From positions 4,508,309 to 4,572,308 of the forward strand of contig JAVLUZ010000271.1 of assembly GCA_036768485.1 (NCBI GenBank): a stretch of 64,000 nt of DNA. Direction: 5' to 3'. The position numbers were made by a program, and so were the translations under genes. This document shows, piece after piece, positions 24,580 through 37,480 of the stretch. The DNA is from Mermis nigrescens. Its lineage: Eukaryota; Nematoda; Enoplea; Mermithida; Mermithidae. The notes beneath the pieces are model-generated. The model was not told the DNA's origin. It did no database searches and saw nothing but the letters and a program-made list of their open reading frames with translations. Position 1 is the first letter of the stretch. The number at the start of each line of letters is the position of its first letter.

Positions 24580-26560
24580 TTAATCGATCGCTCCGAATTT
24601 TTCGTGTTCTAACGTCCGAGCGTACCGGGAAAACGCCGATAAACGATGTTTTGCCGCATATCCACCTCTTTCAGCCTAAAAAGCGACCTGGAATTTCCAG
24701 ACCCCGACAGAACTCATGCAAAAGTTGCTCGGCTTGCACATTAGAAAGCTCATTTGAGAGTACGGCCTTCGATTCCCCCGTAAAAAAACGGTGGACTTGT
24801 CTTATCATGTAATTTTCCGAATTTCCTGATGGACTACCGGAAAACGGCAACCCCGGGAGGGCGGGGTGAGGGTCACTCCAACCAAGATGGCCCGGCAACA
24901 AGACGCAAACGTTATTTCGAAAAATTTTTAAAAATTTCCCGCCTAGCCCTCCCGGGAAATTGGTGTTGGTCCTCAAAAAGGACGGCCAGCTACGTTCCTG
25001 CGTATTTATCAACCCCGATAGTGTCGTACTGACTAATAAAATATGGTAGTTTTTTTAACAGATTACGGGTTGTTTTTGGTCAATGTAAACGATCAATGAA
25101 GGTATTATTCATAGTGGCGCACCAAAAATTCTGGGGGTTATTGTGTCAAACGGTCTTAAAATGGTATGGCGGAAAAAGCCCCATTTTCGAATTTCATCGA
25201 GTTCAATGGCATCAAAAACGAAAAAGGCAAAAAATTTCAAAATTTGAATTTGGGAAGAAAAACACTAAAAAATATTCCCGAAATTTTTTGACGACGAAAA
25301 AAAAGGATGTTTCGGGAATGGAAGTTAAATGAATGATTTCGTTTAATTAATTTCAAATGCGTTTTTACAATAACTGAAGAATAATCGAATAGGCAAATTA
25401 ATTATGCGAACCGCAAGTAAATATTGATTTATAATAACTGTTGTGTAAGATGAATTAATTGAATGCCGAAATTGTTGAAATAATAAATGAGTCAAATGGG
25501 TATATCGGAAATTAGATTATGTTGTAATAGTTGGAAGTCAATATGAAGAGAGAAAGAAAATGAGGAGAAAAATGTAAATAAATAAACGCAAATAGTGAAT
25601 AAAAAGAAAAAGAAAAACAAGAAAAACAACGAAAACAGAAAAGAAAGACGGTATATTGCAGCGTGCCATTGAAAAACGAAACAGTGCGACAGTGTACCTA
25701 AAAAATTATTAATTTATGAGATTCCATGTTTTATGAGGCGCCAAAACGAAACAGAAAAATAGGCAGGATCAGGAAACCACATAAAAAGAGTGCCACACAC
25801 AGGGTAACGGTAGACAGCATGGTGCCGGTTGGGGTGTCGCTGCATCTGGGGTCTAATATTTTATTTTGACCGTTCACTGTTATCGCCTCTCGTCAATTGA
25901 GTGATCGAAGAAAATTTGCTTTCATAGATTTAGCTCTTAATTTTGTTTCATCTTAAAAAATTTTCTTATGGTCTTACTCCTCCTCGAATGCATCACCGAT
26001 CTTGGAAGATTGGCGCTCATGTTGACATGGGTGCGGGGGTCTGTACTCATTCCAGCACTTCGAAAATCGATAGACCCCTGTAAATTTTTGGTGCCATTTT
26101 TGGCAGCCGGCCTACACCGACCTCCCAGATCGCCGCCCATGTATGGTTGGGATGGGTGCTCCTAGATTAATCCTAGAATGTTACGGTGGGAATTTTCTGA
26201 AATGAATGAGGGCCGTAAATAGTCGAAAATCAATATTCTCTCCAAAAAATAATTGAAATTGTTCAGAGGCTCTGACCACTGAAAAGGCTTATTAGCTGTG
26301 CCGGCTGAGCCTGCCCACCGACCATGCTGTACATCTATGGTCTAAACCCTCCAGAATCCAAAAGAATACCCCACTGGGTTAGAAGACTAGTATCCAGCTC
26401 TTTGGGCAATTTTACCGTTTATGAAACAGTAGGTTGAGCTCGCAAGAAATCGAAAATAGTTGCGCTTCCCTGTACTAGAATTTCGGCATTTTTTGGCGTT
26501 TTAAAATTTTGGATTGCCCAAATTGTCGAATTTATCAAGTGTATAGAAATTTTTTACGGT
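24580..26560. other. Left-arm non-coding stretch with element remnants
   Basis: Counterpart of about 49000-51160. It includes family B remnants (25115-25260) and a family E-like end near 26280-26345 (CATCTATGG and its reverse). The stretch 25550-25780 (GAAAAAGAAAAACAAG to GAGGCGCCAAAACG) pairs with 49840-50000. No gene is seen. Confidence 0.5.
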
Positions 26561-26567
26561 AGACACC

Positions 26568-26785
26568 ATACATGGGCAGCACCATGTGCAAATTTTCAAA
26601 AAATGTCACTATTTTTTGGTTTTCTAATCGAGCATTATTCATTGGCACGTAAAAAATAAGCAAAAAAACAAAATTTCAAAATTGAATTCCTGGGGCGGTT
26701 TGAGAGGGCAATTTTCTGAGTAGTGCATACTCTTTAAATCCTTCCTCCCCACGCTCACTGTCGTGCACGTGGCTGAAGACATTGA
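26568..26785 (+). mobile_element. Family B element (left arm copy)
   Basis: CCATACATGGGCAGCACC start and GTGCACGTGGCT end. It is shared with 48595-48845 in reverse at the equivalent place in the other arm, so it predates the duplication. Confidence 0.7.
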
Positions 26786-29015
26786 AAATTTCGATATGTT
26801 GCAACCGCAAATTGTTTACACAATGTAAAAATGCGGAGCACTGTAAGCGGACATACAGTGGCTCTAGCCCTTTGTCTCTCTCCTGGGAAATGAGGCAAAA
26901 ATTAGGTAAAAATCAAAATTTTCTTCATAATTGTAACAGTTTTTGACTGAAACTGTAGTTTAACGTTTTAAATTAGTGTTTTTAACAGTTTTTGCTAAAT
27001 ATTCTGGGTTGCTCAATTTGATTGATTCCAGGATCCTCAGCTGCGTTGCGGACGAGTGGTCACGTATGTAAGACGCTTCAGACCGCCCACCACGGGCTTG
27101 TCTTTCGTAAAGATCAAAAAGGCCTGAAATAATTATTCAGATTTCGACTTGTTGTTGAATAATTTTACAATATTGATATTTCCGTTCTGATTTTGCGCTG
27201 AAAATATGCTTCTTATTGTAAAAGTTGCGCAATGAGATTAAACGTTACGAGTCAAAGATTGACAAAGACCTGCGCCCGGTTTCTACAAATAGGGAGCGAG
27301 GTCGTGGCATAAAAATGAGCGTTGCTGGCGCCCATAAGAATCGCCGAACCAAAGTCGCACTTTTACTTCAAGCCTGGCTTAATCTCATCTGTAAAACGAC
27401 GGGATTTTCTCGATTTCACTTTTAAACTCACTAGCCTGACTTTTTGAAACCGGACCTCGAATGCAACAACGCAAGCGTTTTCTGGTTTATTTTCGAGTAT
27501 AAACGTGTCTGCAAATGATGTCTATGCCCTCTTAAATTCTGGAGGCAACCAGTGTCTGCACGTAGTGGGGGGGCGGCATGCACCCGCCAGAAGGTCGAAT
27601 ACCCTGCCTCCCAAAATTTAAATATCTGCATTTAAAACCTTTCTGAAATTTATGCCAACGTTGAACGTGCATTTTTAGTTCGGTTTCTTAGCCTTTTGAA
27701 GTACTCACCTCTTCCTCTATCTTGGTGCCGCTCTGTCTCACGAATTATAAGCATTAGCTCGTATATTTTTCCGGGATAAATAACCTCGAAAACACAAGCC
27801 GACACACTTAGCGCGCGAGAGGGTTTGTTACAAATATAATTCAGCAGTGAAACTTTTTCGATAACGCAGATTTAATAAATATCCGTAGAAAACATAAGAG
27901 AGGCGAGAAAAATTTTTTAAAAATGAAAACTAATTTTTTACAGTGTTGTTAGCCCGTTTCAAACTAGCTAGCCTTCATAGCGAAGATCCAGCAAAGCGGG
28001 TCGACTGTTCTTCGTCATAGATGTAGGTGTAGCAGCAAAAATTTACTTGGGTGCAATTCCAACATAAGCCAATTATCAAAAATCTCGTGTTTATTTCCGG
28101 GCCTAGCTATCCACGTGTTCTCTGTCCTGTGCCAGAACCGTAGTCGCCGCTACTGTCATGTTTGACCGCGCTACGCTACTATTCGTTGTGGCTCGTTGTT
28201 CATGTGCCTAAACTGTTTTGTTGAATGTTATCGTAACGTTGGGCATCATACAATAAAAAGGGCGTGGGAGAGACGAAAAATTTTCTCAGCGCTGCGTAGG
28301 TATACTCCGTGTATATTCAACAACGGCGACGGAGCCCGGCTAGCCTTGATCAAAGCAGATATAGACCAACGAAGGCCATCGCGAACCATTGGTCGTTATT
28401 TCCGAAGAGCCCCACTAACAACAGAATTATAAAAATTGTTCCCGCCGTTGGTTCTTACCGACAACAGGTAGTGGCTCGCGGGGGTCAATCGCACATACTA
28501 ACGCGTAAGCTAATGTTCAAATATCGTAAATTAAAAACAGTAATATATGCGTACTATGAGTATTATTAAGTAACGAAATAATCAGGTAACAAATGCAATT
28601 TTGTACCTAGAGCGCAAATTTCACGTGGGAGGTCGCTAAATTATATCGAATTTATCTAGTTTTGTCCATTCGTGCGCCGAAGGTGAAATTTCTTTTAAAC
28701 GAAAAATGGTGTAAACAAATGCACAAACTAATTGAATGCACTTATCAAAATATAAGAGCAGAATACGCGTTCGTGTTCCATTTCAAACGGCCGATTTACA
28801 AGTCATATTGCTGTCAGCTAGAAAATATGTTTCAGAATATGTTTATATTTCTTCATAAAAGTGTGTTTGTTGAAGATGTGATGGCCCGAAAAGAGCCATA
28901 GTAATAAGCTATTGCTTATATTGTTACTGCCAATTATTGCATGCATGCGGGAGAAACATACGGTTTATCTCTTTTAATATATTTTCGTGTTCCGTACACA
29001 ATAAAGGCGCAATAG

Positions 29016-29126
<111 letters not shown>

Positions 29127-29864
29127 GCTATTAAAACCCCGGCCGGTAACGTTCGAAGTAAAAGTAAATACAGTGCATTGTTATTGTACCGTAATGGCGC
29201 ATGTGATGATCTTGCACGCACACACCATCAGTGCAACAAACCGTGCGTACAAGCATAATATATAGAGGGTTATTCGCTGGCAGTGCAATGAAGCCGTTAG
29301 AAAAACGGCCTATTTCAAAAATATGGAGCTTTGTTTCGACTTTTACACTCATAATACTGACGTCGCTAGTATCAATATACTTTACACAAAACAAAACAGC
29401 TTAGTGATCGCGCGCCTGTTCTAAAACGCTTTAAACTTCTATCAGATGAATCGAGCGCGTTGCCTAAAAAATTAACACACACGAAATGCATGTTGTTAAG
29501 TACGCAAACTAAAATTGTAAATAGAGAGCCGCCCCATTTTCAAATTAATAAATAATATAAATACCTACAGAGGTGTATTCAAACGAAAGCGACTAAAAAG
29601 CAGCTGACCGCCGGAACCACTGAGTGACTAACGGCTTTGCTGAGGAGACGAAACTGCAGCAAACAACATCAATTAACGATGGATGATTGTCGAAGTGATC
29701 AGCGGAGAAGAACAAAAAATGCATGCCAAAATAGACACCGCCTGCACGAATACACCGAGTCACAATAAAATATCTGCTGGCGACTGAAGGAAAAATCAGT
29801 CGGCAATACTTTCATTAATTGGCTGGAGAAGCCATCCACTTTACATACCGTAACCTTTGTACTA

Positions 29865-30200
29865 AAAAAATGAGCCTGCGACAGCTGGCAGGTCACAAAC
29901 AAAACGCCTGCGCGTTCTGCGTCAAGAAAAACCATATCCTGCGCTGCTGCGAGGCGATCAGAGAAAATGTCCAGCCGATATCGCCTGCGAATACCGGCCT
30001 TTATCCCCGCCAGTTCAGCCAGACCGCCAGATACCCTGACGCTCGCCGCACGCGCGGCGTCTGCGGCTTCAATGCCGGAACTCTTCACCAATCCCAGACA
30101 TGATTGCGCCAAATGCGCATTTTTCATTATCGGCAATATAGCCGGAGCACCGGCAAACGAGAGCGACATCACAATCGTCTCCTGCCATGAAGTGCAAGCA
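29865..30200 (-). other. GC-rich coding-like segment unique to the left arm
   Basis: About 330 bases are clearly richer in GC than the flanks, with GCG, CTG, GAT and CGC codons and an open minus frame (29699-30391, 230 residues, including AADAARAASVRVSGGLAELA). The style looks bacterial. Right-arm homology resumes on both sides (about 29805 and 30215), but I see no clear counterpart inside. The outer parts of the open frame are simply the MEF2 exon 9 copy and UTR. I recognise no protein family. Confidence 0.4.
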
Positions 30201-30360
30201 CGCTTCCCGCCATTGCCGCCGTAAGCCGTAATCCGGTGAATAGGCGACGACGACGCCGCTAAGACGATAAGAGGGGCGCGCGCGAGAATAACGTTCGGTT
30301 CCAGCAAGAGGCGGTCGCCTGAATTACCTCGGCGCCGGAATCGCGCCGGTCCGGCGCCGT

Positions 30361-30520
30361 TTAGGCTTTGCAATACCGCCGCCGACGGCATAACGGCGGA
30401 GGCGCCGCTGGTCGACGAACGCGAGCGTTTCGACAGCGGTTCGCCGCCGCCGAATTCGTCGACGACCGCATCGTGACGACCGCGCTAATCAACAGGCGGG
30501 CGAGGTGTCGTACTGGTCCG
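30361..30520 (-). pseudogene. Decayed copy of MEF2 exon 9 in left arm
   Basis: The reverse strand reads GGEPLSKRSRSS and an Ala-rich tail like the intact exon, but deletions shift the frame so that the stop is read through as QSLNGAG. No CAG acceptor is found at the matching position. High end approximate. Confidence 0.85.
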
Positions 30521-31147
30521 GTCACCACGTCGCAGAAGCATCATCTGACGATCTGGGGACCGCAGGGCCTGAGCGCATCATCATGACGGGGAACCAGGCC
30601 TGCGTCCCCCATCGTTCTCTCATCCCTCTCTGGGTCGTATTCACGGGATAACTTCAGGGAATCAATTTTTGAATGTGCAAACATGAAAATTCAAAGTAAA
30701 CACGCCGCGCGGCATTTTAACGGTGCCGATTCGGCGTTTCGCGCCGGATCGATTATTACCCTGTGTTTCCGGGTCATTCAGGTCCGGATAAGAATGGCTC
30801 AAATTGACCAGATGTTACGCGCTCGCTCATTTTCGTATTTGTCATTTTGTGGAACACGGTGTCCAAATACAAAGAAATTTCTCGTCTGCCAAAAGACGAA
30901 AAATATTAATAAAAATGAAATTGATATTTTTCAAAGAATAATACCAATATGGAATATTTATTATTTCAAAAACTAAAAGGAAAAACGAAAATCTATTAGC
31001 TAATATCTGTTCTACTGGGTAATCCGATAATAATTGTGTGTACTTTGAAAACAATTTATGTATTTGGGAGCGGCAACGACGCATGAAAATGCTTACGTTT
31101 GGCTGATTATTCTTTACACAAAAAGAATTTACACCCGCCGAAGACCA

Positions 31148-31350
31148 ATATGGCAGCACCGACTTGGGAGTGGGGGGTGAAGTTGTGTCCTAAAAAGTGG
31201 CCGCATGGCGAAAACACATTTTTCGTCGATCGCCATTTGAAACTATCTCATCGGCATCAAGTTAAAAAGCAACAACAAAAATTTCAAAACAAATTTGGGG
31301 GGCTAGGGCGGGGGGCGCATACTTACGCCCATTTTCCACGTGCCGGATTC
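31148..31350 (+). mobile_element. Family B element (left arm copy)
   Basis: Pairs with 42700-43000 in reverse. Contains ATATGGCAGCACCGACTTGGG, GGCGAAAACACATTTTTCG and the G-run plus CATACTTACGCCC end. Confidence 0.65.
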
Positions 31351-32052
31351 CGGCCCCGCCAGTTCCAAAGACGTTAATAATTGCGCTTGTCGATTGAACG
31401 ATGTAAATCAGTTGTATAGATGTTTTAAAGCTTAGATTTGCTCTTATTTAAACAGGGGAATTTTCAAATATATCTACACTAATAAGTATAGAAACGCTCG
31501 TTGAATGCCTTTACGTTTTGTTCTATATTTACCTAAAATTTTCGGCCCCACGAAATAAAATTTATATGGGCTTGCCTCCCTTTCTGAAAAGAAATTTGCG
31601 TTTTTAGCCGAAAATCATTGGCAATTTCTCGCCACGAATGGATTGTGGCGGGGACCTTCATCCGAAGAGTGGCCGAAAGAAACCGCCCGGTGAATTAGGC
31701 TCAATAAACATTTCTGCATATTCTTACAAGCACGTTATAATGCTGAAATGCTAAGCTTTCTAAAAAGTACATACCCAAAATTATTTTCGCAGCGGCATAA
31801 ATCGGTCAAAAAACGACACCCCATATTTTTAGTAGCTAAAGTGACCATAATGCAGTGAATGTGGGCGCAAATTTAGATTTTATGAAGATAAAAACAACGA
31901 AAAGAACGCAAACAAATTGCAACTAGGTCCGAGTCCGCCCACGCAAATGTACTCAATATTTCTCCAAGAAATTTCAAAATTTTCGAATACACCCGCGGGT
32001 TCAAAGCCTTCCCCGTGAGAATAGACCCCGTCGTAAACACCGACTGTCTCCA

Positions 32053-32400
32053 TACATGACCTAAAATGGGGTTTTCAATTTCGCAGAATACTTTTCAATT
32101 CCCCGCAAAAATTTTTCACCCCCCCCAGAATTGTAGTGATTTTCTTCAAAGTTTCCAAACTTTACCTGAAAATTGGTAGGGAAAAACTTTTGGGTGTTTT
32201 TGGCTATTTATCACCAAAATCGCCGCTGGCAGCTTCGCGCCATATAATTATTGTTTTCTAAGCGATAATATTCAATTTAATTCGACTTTTTTCGAAATTT
32301 TTCATGATTACATTTGTGATTTGAGAACGCCAAAAACGATATTTTTAATTTTTTACCGACCATTTTCGGGCCCAAAAAAACTCTATAAAACACCCCGAAT
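32053..32400 (-). mobile_element. Family A element, inverted
   Basis: Opens CATACATGACC and has TTTTTCACCCCCCCCAGAATTG, CTTCGCGCCATATAATTATTG and the ACATTTGTGATTTGAGAACGCC block. The far end is worn. Confidence 0.65.
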
Positions 32401-32464
32401 TGTAAATTCGTTTGGCAAATTGGTTCTAACACAGTATACGTACATAATTTGGGGTAAAAAAGGC

Positions 32465-32660
32465 AATCTAGTGCTCCGGGAGGGGTGCAAGATTTTCAAA
32501 GAATAAAAAAAATAGCCTTAAAAATGATGCATTGACGAAAAAAACACAATTTTTTAACGTTTTCATCGAGCACTATCTCATTGGCATCAAAAAAACCGCG
32601 AAAAAAAACAAAACTCAAAAATTTAAATCTAGAGGAGCCCACGTATTTACGCCCAGGTAC
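32465..32660 (+). mobile_element. Family B element (left arm copy)
   Basis: GGGGTGCAAGATTTTCAAAG, TCATCGAGCACTATCTCA and CATCAAAAAAACCGCG. Pairs with 41150-41365 in reverse. Confidence 0.65.
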
Positions 32661-32889
32661 AGCGGGGGTACGCACAACATTTTCGAGCCCCCAGTGATTT
32701 TCCGAAGAATTCAGAAAAGGCAGCTTAAGCGCGGTTTCGCTAATATTTCACTATTTGCACGCTGACGGGTTCACTATCGAATTTTCAGATTTTGAATAAA
32801 TATCGACGAACGGCGAAAAATGCCGCTTTTGACGTGGCTTTACGCTTCTTGTGTCCGCGCCCATCAATCTGAAATTCGCCCCTCCTCGA

Positions 32890-33126
32890 TCCTGCTGCGC
32901 ACGTCACAGCAGAACACCCGGCGGCGCCGCCGCGTGAATGGCTTTCGATCGATTTGACGACGGCGGCGACGAGCCGCCGCCGCCGTTGACGCGGCACAAG
33001 CCGTAGACGTGCCGAGATGGCGGCGGCGGACTGCGCATCGCAGCCGTCCATCATCGCCCAGTGGGTTCCCGTTGGTGACTGCGCCTTTGCCGCCGGCGAG
33101 GTACGTTGGGCGTCGAGAACAATCCA
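32890..33126 (-). pseudogene. Decayed copy of MEF2 exon 8 in left arm
   Basis: The reverse strand keeps the acceptor (GATTCAG|TGGATTGTTC) and GACGCCCAACG, GGCGGCAAA and GCAGTCCGCCGCCGCC, but frameshifts break it. The KREPTSP coding stretch and the GTAAGC donor are gone. Low end approximate. Confidence 0.85.
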
Positions 33127-33224
33127 CTGAATCAGAAACAGACATCGTGAAGGCTTCCCACTTGGGACACACCCGGGCGTGGCCAATAATTTCCCTCCCA
33201 AATTAAGATACCCCCTCATGCAAA

Positions 33225-33365
33225 AATGCTCTCTGCCGCTGATTTTGAGCGCTCCTCGATGAGAAAGGTTGAAAAATGGTACTTTTTCGTTACGTGTTCA
33301 CCATTAAAGGCTATTTTTTGACTTTTGAAACTCCTCCAGACCTTCCCACTCCATGGATGGTCCCG
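33225..33365 (-). mobile_element. Family B remnant (left arm copy)
   Basis: Pairs with 40203-40475. Shares GAAACTCCTCCAGACC, TCCATGGATGG and TCCTCGATGAGAAAGGTTG. Confidence 0.6.
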
Positions 33366-34163
33366 GCCACAGGAAGGATCACAAGCACCGCCTTTCAATA
33401 AAAAGCCACATAAAAACAATTTTTGTCAAAAATCAGTATAATTTTCTGCTTTATGCAGGGGAGTTTAACGCAGACTTTCGCCACAAAATTTGAACAACGC
33501 ACCAATCGCGCCCCTTCCATCTGGCTCGCTGAGGACGAGCAATGGTATCCTGACATGCTTACTTAAGAGACGCAGTGCCGGTTGTTTTGATAGCGCGGTC
33601 AAACGCTTGTGATCGTGACCGTGTATCATTCAACGCGCGCAGGCCCGATATCGCGGCAGATCTAAAAATTTTTCCGAGGGGGGGGCCCTCCTAAAACAGT
33701 CAGAAATAGGTCCAAATTTGCCGAAAAAAATTTCAGCGCCACGTTATCTACTTTATCTAAAAATAACTTTTGACGTAATACGTTTTTTCAAAAAATTTTC
33801 GACATTTTTAAACGAAATAATCATTAATTTTGCGATTCGGCGCGAAGCGTTGAAAGCGTGAAATTTTGTATAAATATGTTTTTTAAAATAAACGTCGGCC
33901 GCCAATAGCTAATTTGGCTGACGGTCAAAAATCACTGCAAATTACATTAGTCCACTTCATCTCGCGCCCACTCAATTAAATCCGGGCCCGAGCACCCACG
34001 GGTGATCTCCTTTCGCTTTCGCTAAAAAACGCGCAAAAAAAGGTTAAATTACTATCAGTTCGCCCGAAAAATTGATAGTTTACGCACCATGTCGCCAGGC
34101 GCCATTATGAAATTCATTAAAGCCACTAAAATTAATTCAATATTAATTAATTAATTAAATTAC

Positions 34164-34339
34164 TTTGCAGGCGCAAGTCCGTTGCCGGCGTGTACTACGT
34201 CCGAGGGACCAGGCCGGCGGCCGCCCACGCCGACCGGGGCCGACGAGGCGAGCGTAGGCGGCTGCGCGCGCTGCTGCTGCTGGTGCTGATAGCGTGAAGT
34301 GACCGCCCAGCGCGATTGGCGACAAACGGCATCGCTCGA
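34164..34339 (-). pseudogene. Decayed copy of MEF2 exon 7 in left arm
   Basis: Donor AA|GTAATTTAATTAA is kept, but the acceptor, CAG in the right arm, reads TTAA here. Length is 176 against 263 bases, and the frame no longer codes the His-rich run. TCGCGCTGGGCGGTCAC and ATCAGCACCAGCAGCAGCAG are still recognisable. Confidence 0.88.
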
Positions 34340-35310
34340 TTAACGTGAACATACGGGTTTAACGTCAAAACGAAAGCGATAAAAGGTCAACTGGTGCGCG
34401 TAGCAAGCCTTGGCGTTCTCGAAATCGATCGTTCGGGTACTTTTCCGAAAATCGGCGGTCTTTGAACCCCCCTCCTTTCCGGCAAAACTCGCGTCTTCGA
34501 AATTTTTTAGAACTTTTCCGTTTTTCTCGGCAGAAAAGGTTCTCTTCTCCCGTGACCTCGAAATTTCAACCTTTTTACGTGTTACCGTTTGCCGTGTTAC
34601 TGGCGGCCGATTATCGCACCGAAATTTAAATCGCGATTTTCCCGCCTACGCCAGGGCGGTGGGGGTGTCGGCCAGACCGGGGGACGGGCCATCCCCACCG
34701 GCCACTCCGCCCGAAGCCAACGTTTTTGATCAATTTCGATTTTTCTGAAAAATCGAGCTCGCTCTTCGAAAATTGACTTTTCATTCAACACCCGAAAATA
34801 ACCGAACCCTCCAAAATTGTAGGTTGTTCACATAAAATATATCAAAATATTATTAACACATTGTGCTCACACGAACTGCCGCCAGGCGGAAGAGGATAAG
34901 GATCCGGTTATCGCGAAAAGCTCTTCATTCCCTCACAAAAATTGCGTACTTCAAAAAATCAAAAAACGTCCTACGGCGTCATTCAAATGTTGCTGAATTT
35001 TCGAAATTGTTTGTAGTGCCATCGTCCATGAAATAAGAAGAAAAAGAAAAAAGGGGCCCCGCGGCGCCCCCCCATCCTACTACCCCCCCCCCAAAAGATG
35101 AAAATTTCGGTTTCGCATGCATGGGAGCAGAGGAACACGTTTGCCAGAGGGCTGTCGAAGCCAGCGAAAAGTATAAAAATATGTCACAAAATTGTATGTG
35201 AGTTTCAAAATAGATTTACTAACAATTTTCGACTTCAAAAGATATTTAAACGTCGTCATATGAGCCGGCCTGAATTCAGAAAAATCAAAATAAATTTTGG
35301 CTGGCCTAAA

Positions 35311-35429
35311 TTTGCGGGAGCGTTAGATGCCGACGATTGATCGTGTCCATTCCCAAAGGTTGGCGCCGTTGCGGGCCGTAACTGGGCGAATTCGCATGCA
35401 GCCCGGTGTTGCCGTGGCATGCCGCCGGC
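35311..35429 (-). pseudogene. Decayed copy of MEF2 exon 6 in left arm
   Basis: The reverse strand keeps ACTTTTCAG|CCGGCGGCATG and GGACACGATCAATCGTCGGC, but several indels of sizes not divisible by three break the frame. Confidence 0.88.
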
Positions 35430-35462
35430 TGAAAAGTGCAATGGAACGCCTCACACAGCGAG

Positions 35463-35793
35463 CATACATGGGGGAAGGGGGTTCTTCACCCTCACCCCCC
35501 CCCACCTTCAAACTTTTTCTCACCCACCCCCCCGAAAAGTTACCGAAAATTTTCTGAAAAGGTGCCTTATCAGCGCCTTAGCTAATAAAGCGCCCAGCTT
35601 CGCTCCATACTTACGTGTTTCGACTATATTATTTACTCTGCTCTTCTCGATTTTCGAAAGTATCGTGCTCTAGAAAGATAGAGTTATCAAAAATAGAAAC
35701 GCCAAAAAACGATATTTTTGATGAGTAATCTTTAGGCCCAAAAAAGCACTTTGTATTTTCGCGCCCAATTTCTCCCTGAATCACGCACGTATG
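35463..35793 (-). mobile_element. Family A element (left arm copy)
   Basis: Same locus as 37036-37445 in the other arm. Includes CTTCGCTCCATACTTACG, the reverse of the degenerate hairpin, and GTGCTCTAGAAAGATAGAG. Confidence 0.75.
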
Positions 35794-36306
35794 AACGAGC
35801 ATATATTTGTCGTGCACTAGGGGCAGAGAAATACTCCTCGCCGCTGATAGTCAGAAAAGAAAGTGACATTTGAGTTGACATGTTAGTATCTGGGGGTTAC
35901 ATAACTCAATAAAAGTTTTCATCCTTAAAAATCCTTCCAAAAAAAATGAAAAGGTTTTTACGAATGTGCCATAGGCCTATGAAGATTCGAGATTACAACG
36001 AAGTTGTTTTGACGCGTACCTACCATTTTTGGGTTTCAGCAAAACGGTTCTTCCAGATGCGCATTTCAGCAACTAATTTTCCCATCATTTTAGCACGTTT
36101 TTTCCGCCATTACCGTATCTAAATTAACAAAAAATTAAAAACCAAAATTTTACCGCCAAATTCAAATGAATTTCTCAGTAAAAAAAGATATGAATACAGT
36201 CAAAAATCTTGACTAAAATTGCTAGAACAAAAGATTACCATGTAGCGTTGCCATTTTGGAGCATCGCACATTTGTCAACTTGGGGGGCAGTAACACTTAA
36301 CTTTGA

Positions 36307-36351
36307 CTGGATTCTGTTAAATTAAATCAGCTTGATTTTAACAGAATCCAG
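36307..36351. repeat. Central palindrome of the inverted duplication
   Basis: CTGGATTCTGTTAAA (36307-36321) and TTTAACAGAATCCAG (36337-36351) are perfect 15-base inverted repeats around a 15-base partly palindromic centre. The two arms stay homologous on both sides (for example ACAGTCAAAA...TTGACTAAAATTGCT). There is thus almost no spacer between the arms. Confidence 0.9.
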
Positions 36352-37035
36352 ATCAATAAGTTAGGTGTTCACACCTTTTTTTGCAAGTCAAATGACGAAA
36401 ATGTGCAAAATATCCAAAATAAGCGCCTTTACATGGTAATATCGCATTTTTACAGCAATTTTAGTCAATTTTGACTGTATTTATATCGTTTCTACTCTAT
36501 AAAATATAGAAATTTATCAGAAATTTATTTGGCGGTAAATTTTGAATTTTTCAGACATTTTTTATTAGATTTCAGGCTTCTTACGGGTAAATAGAGCGGA
36601 AAATTTCGACGTTATTGCTGCTTTTGGTCTTTAAAATGATGCAGAAAATGTTCGGTTAGCACTGAAATGCACTGCATGGAAATCTGATGGAGTGAAAAAA
36701 ATTTCTAAAGTGCCCTTTGCGAGCTCAAAAATGGTAGGTACGCGTCAAAAACATCTTTTTTCTGCGTTTCTGACAATGCTAAATCTTTTCTAGAGCCTAT
36801 AAACATTCAATAAAAACACCTTTTCGAGAAATTTTTTTTTTTGGAAAATCGCGGATTCGGAGGGAGTGAAAGGATTTTTAAAGAGGATGAAAACTTTGTG
36901 GGGGTTATGTAACCCCCAGATATAACATGTGTCAACTCAATGTCGCACTGTACTTGCCTATCTGACCTATCAGCGGCGGGTGGGGGGGTGAATTTCCTCT
37001 CACCCCCTAGTGCACGATAAATATATGCTCGTTAT

Positions 37036-37445
37036 CATACGTGCACATTGTGGGAATTCAGGGGAGGGTGGAGGGCGAAATTTTAAAGTGCTCTTTTGGG
37101 CCTAAAAATGGTAGGTACTCATCAAAAATATCGTTTTTTGGTGTTTCTGACGATGCTCTGATCTTTCTAGAGCATCATTAAGTAAATTTCGAAAAAATCG
37201 AAAGAAGAGCAAATAGAAGTAATATAGTCAAAACACATAAGTATATGGAGCGAAGCGCCGAAAATTTGACACTTTCGATGCAGATCGATAGCTAAAAACG
37301 CTGAGTAAAGGCAACCTTTCTGCAGTAAAATTTTCAGTCAAAACTTTCTGGGGGATGGGGTGGGGGTGAAAAAGTTTGCTTGGAAGGGTGGAAATTTTTC
37401 TGGGGGTGGGAGAGAGTGAAAAACCCCCTTCCCAAGATTATGTGC
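37036..37445 (+). mobile_element. Family A element (right arm copy)
   Basis: CATACGTGCACATTGTGGG start and AGATTATGTGCG end. It abuts the acceptor region of MEF2 exon 6. The matching insertion in the left arm shows that it predates the inverted duplication. Confidence 0.75.
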
Positions 37446-37480
37446 GCTCTGTAATGTGAGGCGTTCCATTGCACTTTCAG

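Noticed and set aside
29699..30391. A 230-residue minus-strand frame as a single bacterial or host protein
   Set aside because: Its two ends align to the MEF2 exon 9 copy and 3' UTR of the right arm, so the frame is a chance fusion around the unexplained GC-rich centre.
32785..33219. Arg/Ala-rich minus-strand frame as a gene
   Set aside because: It is the frameshifted copy of MEF2 exon 8 in the left arm, read through its broken frame.
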